From positions 4,204,740 to 4,268,739 of the forward strand of contig NZ_CM001841.1 of the NCBI RefSeq assembly GCF_000365305.1: a stretch of 64,000 bases of DNA, read 5' to 3'. The stretch comes from Dickeya dianthicola NCPPB 453 (GTDB lineage Bacteria; Pseudomonadota; Gammaproteobacteria; Enterobacterales; Enterobacteriaceae). Under the pieces are notes generated by a model that worked only from the letters and a program-made list of their open reading frames with translations, had not been told where the DNA came from and did not search any database. This document shows, in pieces, positions 18,145 to 28,379 of this stretch (its first letter is position 1; every line of letters starts with the position of its first letter). The translations under genes were made by a program, and so were the position numbers.

Positions 18145-18396
18145 GAGCCTGGCCCTCCAGGCGTAATTGGCGCCGCCAGTTTGGACACGGGAAGCCGCGC
18201 AGACAACATGCAACGCATGTTGAACGGACAAAGCACTTTGTCCGGCCCAACGGGCGAGCGCAGCGAGTAACCCGGAGCGTACACGTAGTACGTGAGCGTA
18301 GTACGTGAGCGTAGTACGTGAGCGTAGTACGTGAGGATTTCGAGCACTGCCCAGGTCCAAAATGGCAAGTAAAATAGCCCTGGTGGGCCAGGCTCT
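18144..18396. mobile_element. Putative MITE-like element or long structured spacer between hslR and hslO
   Basis: The ends are inverted repeats: AGAGCCTGGCCCTCCAGG at 18144-18161 against CCTGGTGGGCCAGGCTCT at 18379-18396 (17 of 18 positions pair). Inside are more small palindromes (CAACATGCAACGCATGTTG near 18207 and GGACAAAGCACTTTGTCC near 18228) and a 13-bp tandem repeat at 18288-18336. No coding frame is supported and I see no clear target-site duplication, so a mobile origin is a guess; a folded RNA or attenuator between the two genes is the alternative. Confidence 0.5.
18288..18336. repeat. 13-bp tandem repeat, 3.7 copies
   Basis: The unit GTACGTGAGCGTA is repeated exactly at 18288, 18301 and 18314, with a partial copy from 18327. 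It lies inside the inverted-repeat element between hslR and hslO. Confidence 0.95.
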
Positions 18397-18423
18397 ACGC
18401 CGTCGTCACCACGAGAGAACATT

Positions 18424-19296
18424 ATGCCCAATCATGACCAATTGCACCGTTATCTGTTCGAAAATCATGCCGTTCGCGGCGAACTGGTCACGGTCAGCGA
18501 TACCTTCCAGCAGATGCTGGCCAATCATGACTACCCCGTGCCGGTAAAAAACCTGCTGGGCGAAATGCTGGTCGCCACCAGCCTGCTGACCGCCACGCTG
18601 AAATTCAGCGGCGATATCACCGTGCAGTTGCAGGGCGACGGCCCGCTGAAGCTGGCGGTGATCAACGGCAACCATCAGCAGCAGATGCGCGGCGTCGCCC
18701 GTCTGCAGGGCGACATCGCCGCCGACAGCTCGTTGCATGACATGATCGGCAACGGCTATCTGGTGATCACCATTACCCCGACCGAAGGCGAACGCTATCA
18801 GGGCGTGGTGGGGCTGGACGGCGACAATGTAGCCGCCTGTCTGGAAAACTACTTCCAGCAGTCTGAACAGTTGCCGACGCGCCTGTTTATTCGCACCGGC
18901 GAGCATAATGACCGTCAGTGCGCCGCCGGAATGCTGTTACAGGTGCTGCCCGCGCAGCACGGCAACCGCGAGGATTTCGACCACCTCACCCAGTTGACCG
19001 CCACCGTCAAGGGTGAAGAGCTGTTCGGTCTGCCGGCCGATGAGGTGCTTTATCGTCTGTACCATCAGGAAAACGTCACGTTGTATGAACCACAGCCGGT
19101 GGCGTTCCGCTGCCACTGCTCGCGTGAACGCTGCGCTGACGCGCTGATGGCCCTGTCGGTGGACGAGGTCAGCGATATTCTGGCGCAGGACGGACAAATC
19201 GATATGCACTGCGACTATTGCGACAGCCATTACCTGTTCAGCGCGCAGGATATCGCCGAAATTCGTCAGTCCAACGACAGCCCTACGTTGCATTGA
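18424..19296 (+). CDS. hslO: Redox-regulated chaperone Hsp33
   Basis: Holdase chaperone turned on by oxidation (HOCl or peroxide with heat). 290 residues (E. coli 292). The N-terminal domain (1-180) binds clients; the C-terminal redox switch has the zinc ligands C230-X-C232 and C263-X-X-C266, all present. One further cysteine (C237) lies next to the first pair. The ATG at 18424 is 280 bases after hslR. In E. coli the two genes are transcribed together; here the intervening inverted-repeat element may alter that. Confidence 0.98.
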   Translation: MPNHDQLHRYLFENHAVRGELVTVSDTFQQMLANHDYPVPVKNLLGEMLVATSLLTATLKFSGDITVQLQGDGPLKLAVINGNHQQQMRGVARLQGDIAADSSLHDMIGNGYLVITITPTEGERYQGVVGLDGDNVAACLENYFQQSEQLPTRLFIRTGEHNDRQCAAGMLLQVLPAQHGNREDFDHLTQLTATVKGEELFGLPADEVLYRLYHQENVTLYEPQPVAFRCHCSRERCADALMALSVDEVSDILAQDGQIDMHCDYCDSHYLFSAQDIAEIRQSNDSPTLH

Positions 19297-19331
19297 CCCT
19301 TTCTGCATCAAGCCCCTCGGTATTAATCCAC

Positions 19332-19366
19332 AGCAGATGACTCGCCAGCGGGCTATCTGCTCTTTT
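19332..19366 (+). terminator. Possible terminator of hslO
   Basis: AGCAGAT (19332-19338) pairs with ATCTGCT (19355-19361), followed by CTTTT. The stem is modest and the loop long (16 bases). Confidence 0.5.
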
Positions 19367-19567
19367 CAGAATATCGACGCATAAAAAGCAGCCGTGCCTC
19401 CGGCCGATTATTCTGCTTAAACAACAACCATTTGCTTACTTTTCCTTCACATGTATAAGCAAAGTTATTAATGAATTTATTTAATTTTTTGATTGTTATC
19501 GCGGTTAAAATAAGCTGAGCTTCTAGACTTACTACCAGTACGACGATAACGATCTAGGAGTAGCAAC

Positions 19568-21187
19568 ATGCAGATAAAAGGCATTACGCCAGAAGCACTG
19601 ACGGCTTATGGTATTCATGATGTCCGCGAACTTGTCTACAACCCAAGCTACGATTTACTTTTTACTGAAGAAACATCCCCTTCCCTACAAGGTTATGAAC
19701 GCGGTATCGAAACCCAGTTGGGCGCCGTTGCCGTTGATACCGGCATTTTCACCGGCCGCTCCCCGAAGGATAAGTACATCGTCCGCGACGATGTGACCCG
19801 CGACACCGTGTGGTGGTCCGATCAGGGCAAAGGCAAAAACGACAACCATCCGCTCAGCCAGGAAACCTGGCAACACCTGAAACAACAGGTCACCCGCCAG
19901 TTGTCAGGCAAACGCGTGTTTGTCGTTGATGCTTTCTGCGGCGCCAACGCCGACACCCGCCTGAAAGTTCGTTTCATCACCGAAGTCGCCTGGCAGGCTC
20001 ACTTCGTGAAAAACATGTTTATCCGCCCCAGCGATGAGGAGTTGCAGGGTTTCGAGCCGGATTTCATCGTGATGAACGGCGCGAAATGCACCAACCTGCA
20101 GTGGCAGGAACAAGGGCTGAATTCGGAAAATTTCGTGGCCTTCAACCTGACTGAGCGCATCCAGCTCATCGGCGGTACCTGGTACGGCGGCGAAATGAAG
20201 AAAGGTCTGTTCTCTATCATGAACTACCTGTTGCCGCTCAAAGGCATCGCGTCCATGCATTGCTCGGCCAACGTGGGCGAAAACGGCGACGTGGCGGTGT
20301 TCTTCGGCCTGTCCGGCACCGGCAAAACCACGCTGTCCACCGACCCGAAACGCCAGTTGATCGGCGATGACGAACACGGCTGGGACGACGACGGCGTGTT
20401 CAACTTTGAAGGCGGCTGCTACGCAAAAACCATCAACCTGTCCGCTGAGGCGGAGCCGGATATTTACCACGCCATTCGCCGCGATGCGCTGCTGGAAAAC
20501 GTGACCGTGCTGGCGGATGGCCGCGTGGATTTCAGCGACGGCTCCAAAACCGAAAACACTCGCGTGTCCTACCCGATCTATCACATCGATAACATCGTCA
20601 AGCCGGTTTCCAAAGCCGGGCACGCCACCAAGGTGATTTTCCTGACCGCCGATGCCTTCGGCGTGCTGCCGCCGGTATCCCGCCTGAGCGCTGACCAGAC
20701 CCAGTACCACTTTCTGTCCGGCTTTACCGCCAAACTGGCGGGTACCGAACGCGGCGTGACTGAACCGACGCCAACCTTCTCCGCCTGCTTTGGCGCGGCG
20801 TTCCTGACGCTGCACCCGACGCAGTACGCCGAAGTGCTGGTGAAACGCATGCAGGCGGCGGGCGCCAAAGCCTATCTGGTGAACACCGGCTGGAACGGCA
20901 CCGGCAAGCGGATCTCCATCAAGGACACGCGCGGCATTATCGACGCGATCCTCAATGGCAGCATTGACGACGCCGAAACCCAGACGCTGCCTATCTTCGA
21001 TCTGTCGATCCCGACCGCGCTGCCGGGCGTGGATCCGGCGATTCTGGATCCGCGCGACACCTATGCCTCTGCGGCGCAGTGGCAAGAGAAAGCGCACGAT
21101 CTGGCGCAGCGTTTTATCACCAACTTCGACAAATACACCGACACCCCTGCCGGTGCGGCGCTGGTTTCCGCCGGCCCGAAACAATAA
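19568..21187 (+). CDS. pckA: Phosphoenolpyruvate carboxykinase (ATP)
   Basis: Gluconeogenic enzyme converting oxaloacetate and ATP to PEP and CO2. 539 residues (E. coli 540). Substrate and metal sites are intact: TGRSPKDKY (about 60-68), the kinase-1a loop [11 protein letters not shown] (about 247-257), the metal loop [11 protein letters not shown] (about 263-273) and the adenine-binding [11 protein letters not shown] (about 440). A fair SD (GGAG, 19556-19559) precedes the ATG. The 271-base upstream spacer is AT-rich at 19430-19520; a CRP site would be expected from E. coli but I cannot point to a good one. It is convergent with envZ. Confidence 0.98.
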   Translation: MQIKGITPEALTAYGIHDVRELVYNPSYDLLFTEETSPSLQGYERGIETQLGAVAVDTGIFTGRSPKDKYIVRDDVTRDTVWWSDQGKGKNDNHPLSQETWQHLKQQVTRQLSGKRVFVVDAFCGANADTRLKVRFITEVAWQAHFVKNMFIRPSDEELQGFEPDFIVMNGAKCTNLQWQEQGLNSENFVAFNLTERIQLIGGTWYGGEMKKGLFSIMNYLLPLKGIASMHCSANVGENGDVAVFFGLSGTGKTTLSTDPKRQLIGDDEHGWDDDGVFNFEGGCYAKTINLSAEAEPDIYHAIRRDALLENVTVLADGRVDFSDGSKTENTRVSYPIYHIDNIVKPVSKAGHATKVIFLTADAFGVLPPVSRLSADQTQYHFLSGFTAKLAGTERGVTEPTPTFSACFGAAFLTLHPTQYAEVLVKRMQAAGAKAYLVNTGWNGTGKRISIKDTRGIIDAILNGSIDDAETQTLPIFDLSIPTALPGVDPAILDPRDTYASAAQWQEKAHDLAQRFITNFDKYTDTPAGAALVSAGPKQ

Positions 21188-21205
21188 CCGCGGTATTTAA
21201 CCGAT

Positions 21206-21234
21206 GAAAAAAAGGCGCGATACGCGCCTTTTTC
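21206..21234 (+). terminator. Terminator of pckA
   Basis: AAAAAAAGGCGCG pairs with CGCGCCTTTTTC around a short ATA loop, 20 bases after the pckA stop. The symmetric A and T runs would also serve envZ on the other strand. Confidence 0.92.
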
Positions 21235-21284
21235 TTTAACCACTGTTTTTGCTATTTTTGCCATGTTGCTGGCGGCGTACACCG

Positions 21285-23413
<2,129 letters not shown>

Positions 23414-23682
23414 CTCTCTTCTCCAAAGACGTGATAGCTGCCAGCGCTTGGCTTTATTACGAAGCACAATCTGATATTGTTCAGAAACCGGCAGCGAACT
23501 GACAGCCGTTTCTGGTATATATTCTAGGCAAAATTGTTACAAAGGGTATAAAAATACGTTGTAATCAAGCCGTTCCCACCATCGGAACCGCAAATCACGC
23601 CACAAATGCCGATTTATCCGTTATGTTATCTCACCGCCAACGATTATAACGATTTTATGATCCTTACTTTTCAGAAAAGCGT

Positions 23683-24201
23683 ATGAAAACCGATCTGATC
23701 ACGCGCGAAGGCTATGAAGCCCTGCATCAGGAACTCAACTATCTGTGGAAGGAACGCCGCCCGGAAATCACAGAGAAGGTGGCCTGGGCCGCCAGCCTGG
23801 GCGATCGCAGCGAAAACGCCGATTATCTCTACAACAAACGCCTGTTGCGTGAAATCGACCGCCGGGTGCGGTATTTGCGTAAACGCCTGCAAGTGGTGCG
23901 GGTGGTGGATTACTCTCCCCAACAGGACGGCAAGGTGTTTTTCGGCGCCTGGGTTGAAGTGGAAAACGAAGAAGGCGATGTGAAACACTTTCGTATCGTC
24001 GGGCCGGATGAAATATACGGCCGCAAGGATTACATCTCGATTGACGCCCCGATGGCGCGCGCGCTGCTGAAAAAAGCGGTGGATGAAGACGCGGTGGTTA
24101 ATACGCCAACCGGCCCCAAGGTCTGGTACATCAATAAAATCGACTATCGCAACCCTATCGGCGATCGCAACCCTATTGACTCTCGCAACCCCATCGACTG
24201 A
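23683..24201 (+). CDS. greB: Transcript cleavage factor GreB with a repeated C-terminal tail
   Basis: Binds the RNA polymerase secondary channel and promotes cleavage of backtracked RNA. 172 residues against 158 in E. coli. N-terminal coiled coil (about 1-75), with the acidic tip inside SLGDRSENADYLYNKRLLREID intact; C-terminal FKBP-like domain (about 80-155) containing DYSPQQDGKVFFGAWVEVEN and GRKDYISIDAPMARALL. After the normal end (VWYINKIDY) there are about 17 extra residues made of three copies of RNPI[GD]. These come from an 18-bp DNA repeat at 24148-24201 that runs into the stop codon. Divergent from ompR. Confidence 0.97.
   Translation: MKTDLITREGYEALHQELNYLWKERRPEITEKVAWAASLGDRSENADYLYNKRLLREIDRRVRYLRKRLQVVRVVDYSPQQDGKVFFGAWVEVENEEGDVKHFRIVGPDEIYGRKDYISIDAPMARALLKKAVDEDAVVNTPTGPKVWYINKIDYRNPIGDRNPIDSRNPID
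24148..24201 (+). repeat. 18-bp in-frame tandem triplication at the end of greB
   Basis: Three 18-bp units beginning CGCAACCC start at 24148, 24166 and 24184; the third contains the greB stop codon. Units differ at few positions and encode RNPIGD, RNPIDS and RNPID. Confidence 0.93.
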
Positions 24202-24224
24202 CCGCCCCACCACATAAAACTGAG

Positions 24225-24253
24225 CGGTGGCCCTCGTCCACCGTTTATATTTT
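24225..24253 (+). terminator. Probable terminator of greB
   Basis: CGGTGG (24225-24230) pairs with CCACCG (24238-24243), followed by TTTATATTTT. The stem is short. Confidence 0.5.
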
Positions 24254-24300
24254 CTTTCATCTTCCTGACACGCTACCGAGATTTTTCTGAAATAACACCG

Positions 24301-24350
24301 TAACATTCCGGTTCTGATAACATTCCGGTTCTGATAACACTCGGCACTGA
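24301..24350. repeat. 17-bp tandem repeat, two exact copies plus one diverged
   Basis: TAACATTCCGGTTCTGA at 24301-24317 and again at 24318-24334, followed by the related TAACACTCGGCACTGA at 24335-24350. It ends 13 bases before the next start codon. Confidence 0.95.
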
Positions 24351-24363
24351 TAACATCTCAAGA

Positions 24364-26364
24364 ATGAAAATGGATAACTACCAACAGCACGCCCTCACCT
24401 TCCTGAAGACCCTGTGGCGGCAGGTTTTGCTACTGAGTCTATTGTTGTCCGGCGCTCGTCTGGTCATGTTTTCGGTGTTTGCCGACGCACAGCAATTACA
24501 GAATTACGACTCCGCAGTGAGGCTGATGTGGCTCACTGGGCTGCGTTACGATTTACGTGCCGTGTCCATCCTGCTGGCGCCGCTGCTGGTCATCGGTTTG
24601 CTGATAAGCCTGCATCGCATCGGCTGGCGCTGGTTGCAGCGTATCGCCCCTTGGTATCTCGGCGGTTGCGCTTTTCTGGTGAGTCTCATCGCCATCATTA
24701 ACTATTTTTATTACCAGACGTATCACACCTACATCGACATCTTCGCTTTCGGGCTGATTGACGATGGTCCGCTCGCCGTACTGACAACCATTTGGCAGGA
24801 CTATCCGGTCGTGGTTTCACTACTGTTGGTGTCGCTGTTCGCCTGGCTGAACGGTCGGCTTGGCAGAAAAACACTGCTATCGGTACGTCAGCCACGTTTG
24901 CTGTCCCGTCAGGTCTTTGTGGTCTATCTGCTCATCAGCCTGCTGCTATTCTTCGCCATGATCCGCGGCAGCCTGAGCACCTTCCCGCTGCGGCGCAACG
25001 ATTCACAAATTTCTTCCGTCGCCATTCTGAACAAACTGGCGCCCAATGGCCTGATGGCCTCGGCGTGGGCGATGGGCGATCGGGGTGACGATATCCGCTT
25101 CGAACCGGTCACGCGTACAGCGGGAGAGCAGCTTCGCGCCCAAAGCGGCCTGACAACGCTGGAAGCCCGTACGCCGGTCAATCCCTGGCTGGCCGCGCAC
25201 CGCCCCAACGTGGTGATGGCGCTGATGGAAAGCATGGGAAGTAATATGCTGGTGTACGACCACCTGCCGGATAACGATATGCTGAGCGCCCTGCGGCCGC
25301 ATTTCGCCTCGGACTTTGTCTTTCGCCATTTCGTATCGGAAGGCAACGGCACAGCGCCAACATTCGCGGCGCTATTTTTCCAAAGCCCGATCCAGAATCT
25401 CAGTCATTCATCTGCGCAATACAAAATGCTGGACGACACGCCCTACGCCACCTACAAAAAAGCGGGCTACAAAGTGATATTCATCACCTCCGGCAGCCGC
25501 ATGTGGCGCAATCTCGGCACTTATCTGCCCCGGCTCGGCGTGGATGAAATCTACGATCAAAGTTCGCTGATGGAGCGCTACCCGGAATCGCTCGGCATGT
25601 TGACCGACTGGGGAGTACCGGATGAATTCGCGTTTCGGCTGGCGCAACGCTTGCTGGCAGAAGCGCACCAGCCGTTATTCATTAGCATTCTGACCGTTAC
25701 CAATCATCCACCCTACAAAGTCCCTGCCAACTATCAGCCGCAGCCCGTACATGCCGGGCCAGAGATGATGGCGCACGCTGAAGTCAATCAACAAGAACAA
25801 GAGTCCATCGCCGCCACCTACCAGTACGCCACCCATGCGCTGGGTGAATTTATTAGCGCGGTGAAATCATCGCCAGTGGGCGAATCGACACTGATCGCGG
25901 CGACCGGCGACCACCAGATGCGCCGCCTGAAGGCCCAGTATCCGCACGAGCAGTTCCTTGATCGCGCCGTCCCTTTCTATCTGTACGTGCCGAAAACCAT
26001 TCTGGCGCAAACAACCTGGCGTTTTGACTCATTGCGCCCAGGCTCACATAAAGACATCTTCCCAACGCTCTATGCCTACAGCCTCTCCGATACGCCCTAT
26101 TACGCACTTGGCGGACGAAATATGCTGGCGGAACAGGACGATGCGACGCGTGCGTTTGGCTATAACCAGGTGCTGTGGATAGATGAACAGGGCGTCATGC
26201 CCATCGGCAGCAACGGACGCTACCTTTGGGATCCGGCCAATCCAATGCTCACACAAGCCGTTGCGCACCCCGTCAGTACCGAGCAGCAACAACGAACTAC
26301 CGCCTACCCCGCCCTGTTGCATTGGCAGATCAACGCCCGCGAACAGGGCGTTACCGGGAATTAA
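24364..26364 (+). CDS. LtaS-like membrane phosphotransferase/sulfatase-family protein
   Basis: 666 residues. The N-terminal 200 residues carry about five membrane segments (near 18-38, 66-82, 98-118, 146-162 and 184-200), followed by a periplasmic alkaline-phosphatase-superfamily domain (about 280-600). Motifs: metal ligand Glu in VVMALMESMGSN (E289), candidate nucleophile Thr in SEGNGTAPTFAALFF (T330 or T333), SGSRMWRN, and the late metal pair in AATGDHQMR. This is the layout of lipoteichoic-acid-synthase-like enzymes, which in Gram-negative bacteria transfer phosphoglycerol or phosphoethanolamine from lipids to glycans or lipids (OpgB, EptA relatives). The acceptor is unknown. It lies between greB and an acyltransferase gene, a spot where E. 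coli has nothing. ATG at 24364 chosen; ATG at 24370 is possible. Confidence 0.8.
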   Translation: MKMDNYQQHALTFLKTLWRQVLLLSLLLSGARLVMFSVFADAQQLQNYDSAVRLMWLTGLRYDLRAVSILLAPLLVIGLLISLHRIGWRWLQRIAPWYLGGCAFLVSLIAIINYFYYQTYHTYIDIFAFGLIDDGPLAVLTTIWQDYPVVVSLLLVSLFAWLNGRLGRKTLLSVRQPRLLSRQVFVVYLLISLLLFFAMIRGSLSTFPLRRNDSQISSVAILNKLAPNGLMASAWAMGDRGDDIRFEPVTRTAGEQLRAQSGLTTLEARTPVNPWLAAHRPNVVMALMESMGSNMLVYDHLPDNDMLSALRPHFASDFVFRHFVSEGNGTAPTFAALFFQSPIQNLSHSSAQYKMLDDTPYATYKKAGYKVIFITSGSRMWRNLGTYLPRLGVDEIYDQSSLMERYPESLGMLTDWGVPDEFAFRLAQRLLAEAHQPLFISILTVTNHPPYKVPANYQPQPVHAGPEMMAHAEVNQQEQESIAATYQYATHALGEFISAVKSSPVGESTLIAATGDHQMRRLKAQYPHEQFLDRAVPFYLYVPKTILAQTTWRFDSLRPGSHKDIFPTLYAYSLSDTPYYALGGRNMLAEQDDATRAFGYNQVLWIDEQGVMPIGSNGRYLWDPANPMLTQAVAHPVSTEQQQRTTAYPALLHWQINAREQGVTGN

Positions 26365-26518
26365 CCCTCACGCGATCGATGTCTGCCTCAGCAGGCATCG
26401 TTACGCCAGCGTTCTTTCTCATTGTCTAAATTACATTTAGAAAAATAATTATAAAAAATGAAATAAAGATGTCATTTCCCTCCTTTAACGTGGCATTAGT
26501 GATTACGGAGGGCCGTTT

Positions 26519-28228
26519 ATGTTTAGCCTGGATAACCTGTTACAAGAGCTTGCTCCGCATCGTTCCACGCCAACCTGGCAACGTTCACTGCTGCGTAGTT
26601 TGTTATTCGAGAATGAATTCCAGCAATTCGCCCAGCGTTACCCCCACCTCAAAGGACTGGATCTGGTCGAACAGGTGTTGGATCACTTCAGCCTTAATTG
26701 TGAAATGGTGGAAGGCGATCTGGAAAACATCCCCAGTCGGGGACCGGTGGTGCTGGTCGCCAACCACCCGATTGGTTCGCTGGACGGGCTGGCGCTGCTG
26801 CGCACCGTCGCCAGCGTGCGCCCGGATGTGCGTATCGTCGCCAGCCAGTTGCTTTCTTATATTGAACCCCTGAAAAACCTGTTTTTTTCGGTGGATAACT
26901 TCAGCAATCGCACCCGACGCCATCAGCTCGCCGCCATTCAGGAACACCTGGCCGGCGACGGCGCGATCATCATGTTCCCTGCCGGCGAAGTCTCCCGCAT
27001 GAGCCTGAAAGGCATCCGCGACGGCCACTGGCATAGCGGTTTTATCCGCATGGCGGCCAAAGTGCGCGCGCCGATTGTGCCGATTCACATCAGCGGACGT
27101 AACAGCAACCTGTTCTATCTGTCGTCGCTGATCTATCGCCCGCTGTCCACCCTGTTGCTGGTGCGGGAAATGTTCCGTCAACACGGCAACCGGCTGCGTT
27201 TTCGCATCGGCGCGCAAATCCCCTATCCGACCTGGAGTCAGGGCGAGTGGCAACCCAACGATCTGGCCGCCCGCTTTCGCCGCCATGTCTACCGCCTGGG
27301 GCAAGGCAAACCCGGCTGTTTCCCCGGCGAAAAACCGATAGCTTTAGCGGAAGAGAGGACGTTGCTTAAACGCGCGCTGGAAAGCTGCGAAACACTCGGC
27401 ACCACGCCGGACGGCAAGAAAATTTATCTCTATCGCCGCGGCAGCGAAGATTATGTTCCTATCTTGCGTGAACTGGGCCGACTGCGGGAAATCGCGTTTC
27501 GCGCCGTCGGCGAAGGCTCCGGCAAACGCCGCGACCTCGACAGCTTCGACGACGATTACCTGCATCTGGTGTTATGGGACGACCGCGAACTGGAAATCGT
27601 CGGCGCCTATCGGTTTGCGCCGACAGCGCGCCTGCTGGCGGAAAAAGACATCAGTAGCCTGTACAGCCATAGTCTGTTCCAGTACGGCGAAGAAATGGCT
27701 CCGGTGCTGGCCAGCGGCATTGAGCTGGGCCGCAGCTTTATCCAGCCCAAATACTGGGGCAAACGCGGCCTGGACTACCTGTGGCTGGGCATCGGCGCGT
27801 ATCTGGCGCGTTACCCGGAATACCGCTATCTGTTCGGCCCGGTATCCTTGTCCGGTTCATTGCCGTCTACCGCGCGCGATCTGCTGATTGCCTTCTACCG
27901 CCTGCATTTCGCGCCCAGTCAGATGCTGGCCCGTTCGCGTCGGCCTTACCCGGCATCGTTGCCGGACGTGTTGAGACAGTTCGAAGGCGACGACTATCAA
28001 CAGGATTTGACCCGGCTCAAAAGCATGCTCAGCAATATGGGATGCTCCATTCCTACCTTGTACAAACAGTACTCGGAAGTGTGCGAACCGGGCGGCGTAC
28101 AATTTATCGACTTCGGCGTCGATCCGGACTTCAACAACTGCGTCGATGGGCTGGTGTTGGTGGATTTACAGCAGCTGAAACCCTCGCGCTATCAGCGTTA
28201 TATCGAGCCGTTTTGCAATAAAGCCTAA
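26519..28228 (+). CDS. Two-domain acyltransferase, candidate ornithine-lipid synthase (OlsF-like)
   Basis: 569 residues in two parts. Residues about 65-270 form a PlsC-type lysophospholipid acyltransferase: H83 and D89 in VANHPIGSLDG, then FSNRTRR, and the acceptor motif FPAGEVSR (153-160). Residues about 290-565 resemble GNAT-type OlsB/hemolysin-family acyltransferases: REIAFRAVGEGSGKRRDLDSFDDDYLHLVLWD, GAYRFAP, ELGRSFIQPKYWGKRGLDYLWLGIGAYLARYPEYRYLFGPVSLSG. OlsF of Serratia proteamaculans, which makes ornithine lipids, is known to fuse an OlsB-like C-terminal and OlsA-like N-terminal part. This protein has the same order. Function is therefore inferred. SD GGAGGG lies just before the ATG (26507-26512). 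It follows the LtaS-like gene by 154 bases. Confidence 0.75.
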   Translation: MFSLDNLLQELAPHRSTPTWQRSLLRSLLFENEFQQFAQRYPHLKGLDLVEQVLDHFSLNCEMVEGDLENIPSRGPVVLVANHPIGSLDGLALLRTVASVRPDVRIVASQLLSYIEPLKNLFFSVDNFSNRTRRHQLAAIQEHLAGDGAIIMFPAGEVSRMSLKGIRDGHWHSGFIRMAAKVRAPIVPIHISGRNSNLFYLSSLIYRPLSTLLLVREMFRQHGNRLRFRIGAQIPYPTWSQGEWQPNDLAARFRRHVYRLGQGKPGCFPGEKPIALAEERTLLKRALESCETLGTTPDGKKIYLYRRGSEDYVPILRELGRLREIAFRAVGEGSGKRRDLDSFDDDYLHLVLWDDRELEIVGAYRFAPTARLLAEKDISSLYSHSLFQYGEEMAPVLASGIELGRSFIQPKYWGKRGLDYLWLGIGAYLARYPEYRYLFGPVSLSGSLPSTARDLLIAFYRLHFAPSQMLARSRRPYPASLPDVLRQFEGDDYQQDLTRLKSMLSNMGCSIPTLYKQYSEVCEPGGVQFIDFGVDPDFNNCVDGLVLVDLQQLKPSRYQRYIEPFCNKA

Positions 28229-28344
28229 CGCCGTGGCGGATCGGTGCCGGCCGATCCGCTGCAAACCCTGCGTTTGTCTGACTGGCATTTTACGCCGTCA
28301 ATCCGTATAACTGTCCCCCAGTCATTTATCCTTTCAACGTTCAT

Positions 28345-28378
28345 TATCTCGCTAATAACACTATCTTGCTGATAACAC
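28345..28378. repeat. 17-bp imperfect tandem duplication before tex
   Basis: TATCTCGCTAATAACAC (28345-28361) and TATCTTGCTGATAACAC (28362-28378) differ at two positions; the second ends one base before the tex ATG at 28380, so the duplication sits where a ribosome-binding site is expected. Confidence 0.9.
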
Positions 28379-28379
28379 T

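Noticed and set aside
18288-18336. CRISPR-like array of short repeats
   Set aside because: Units are only 13 bp and directly abut without spacers; likewise the 17-bp and 22-bp repeats elsewhere. No cas gene is present.
19904-21184. 426-residue open frame on the minus strand
   Set aside because: Antisense to pckA, which is a complete and well-conserved gene.
26460-26518. PhoB box before the OlsF-like gene
   Set aside because: Only a single TGTCAT is found; the second half at the right distance is missing.
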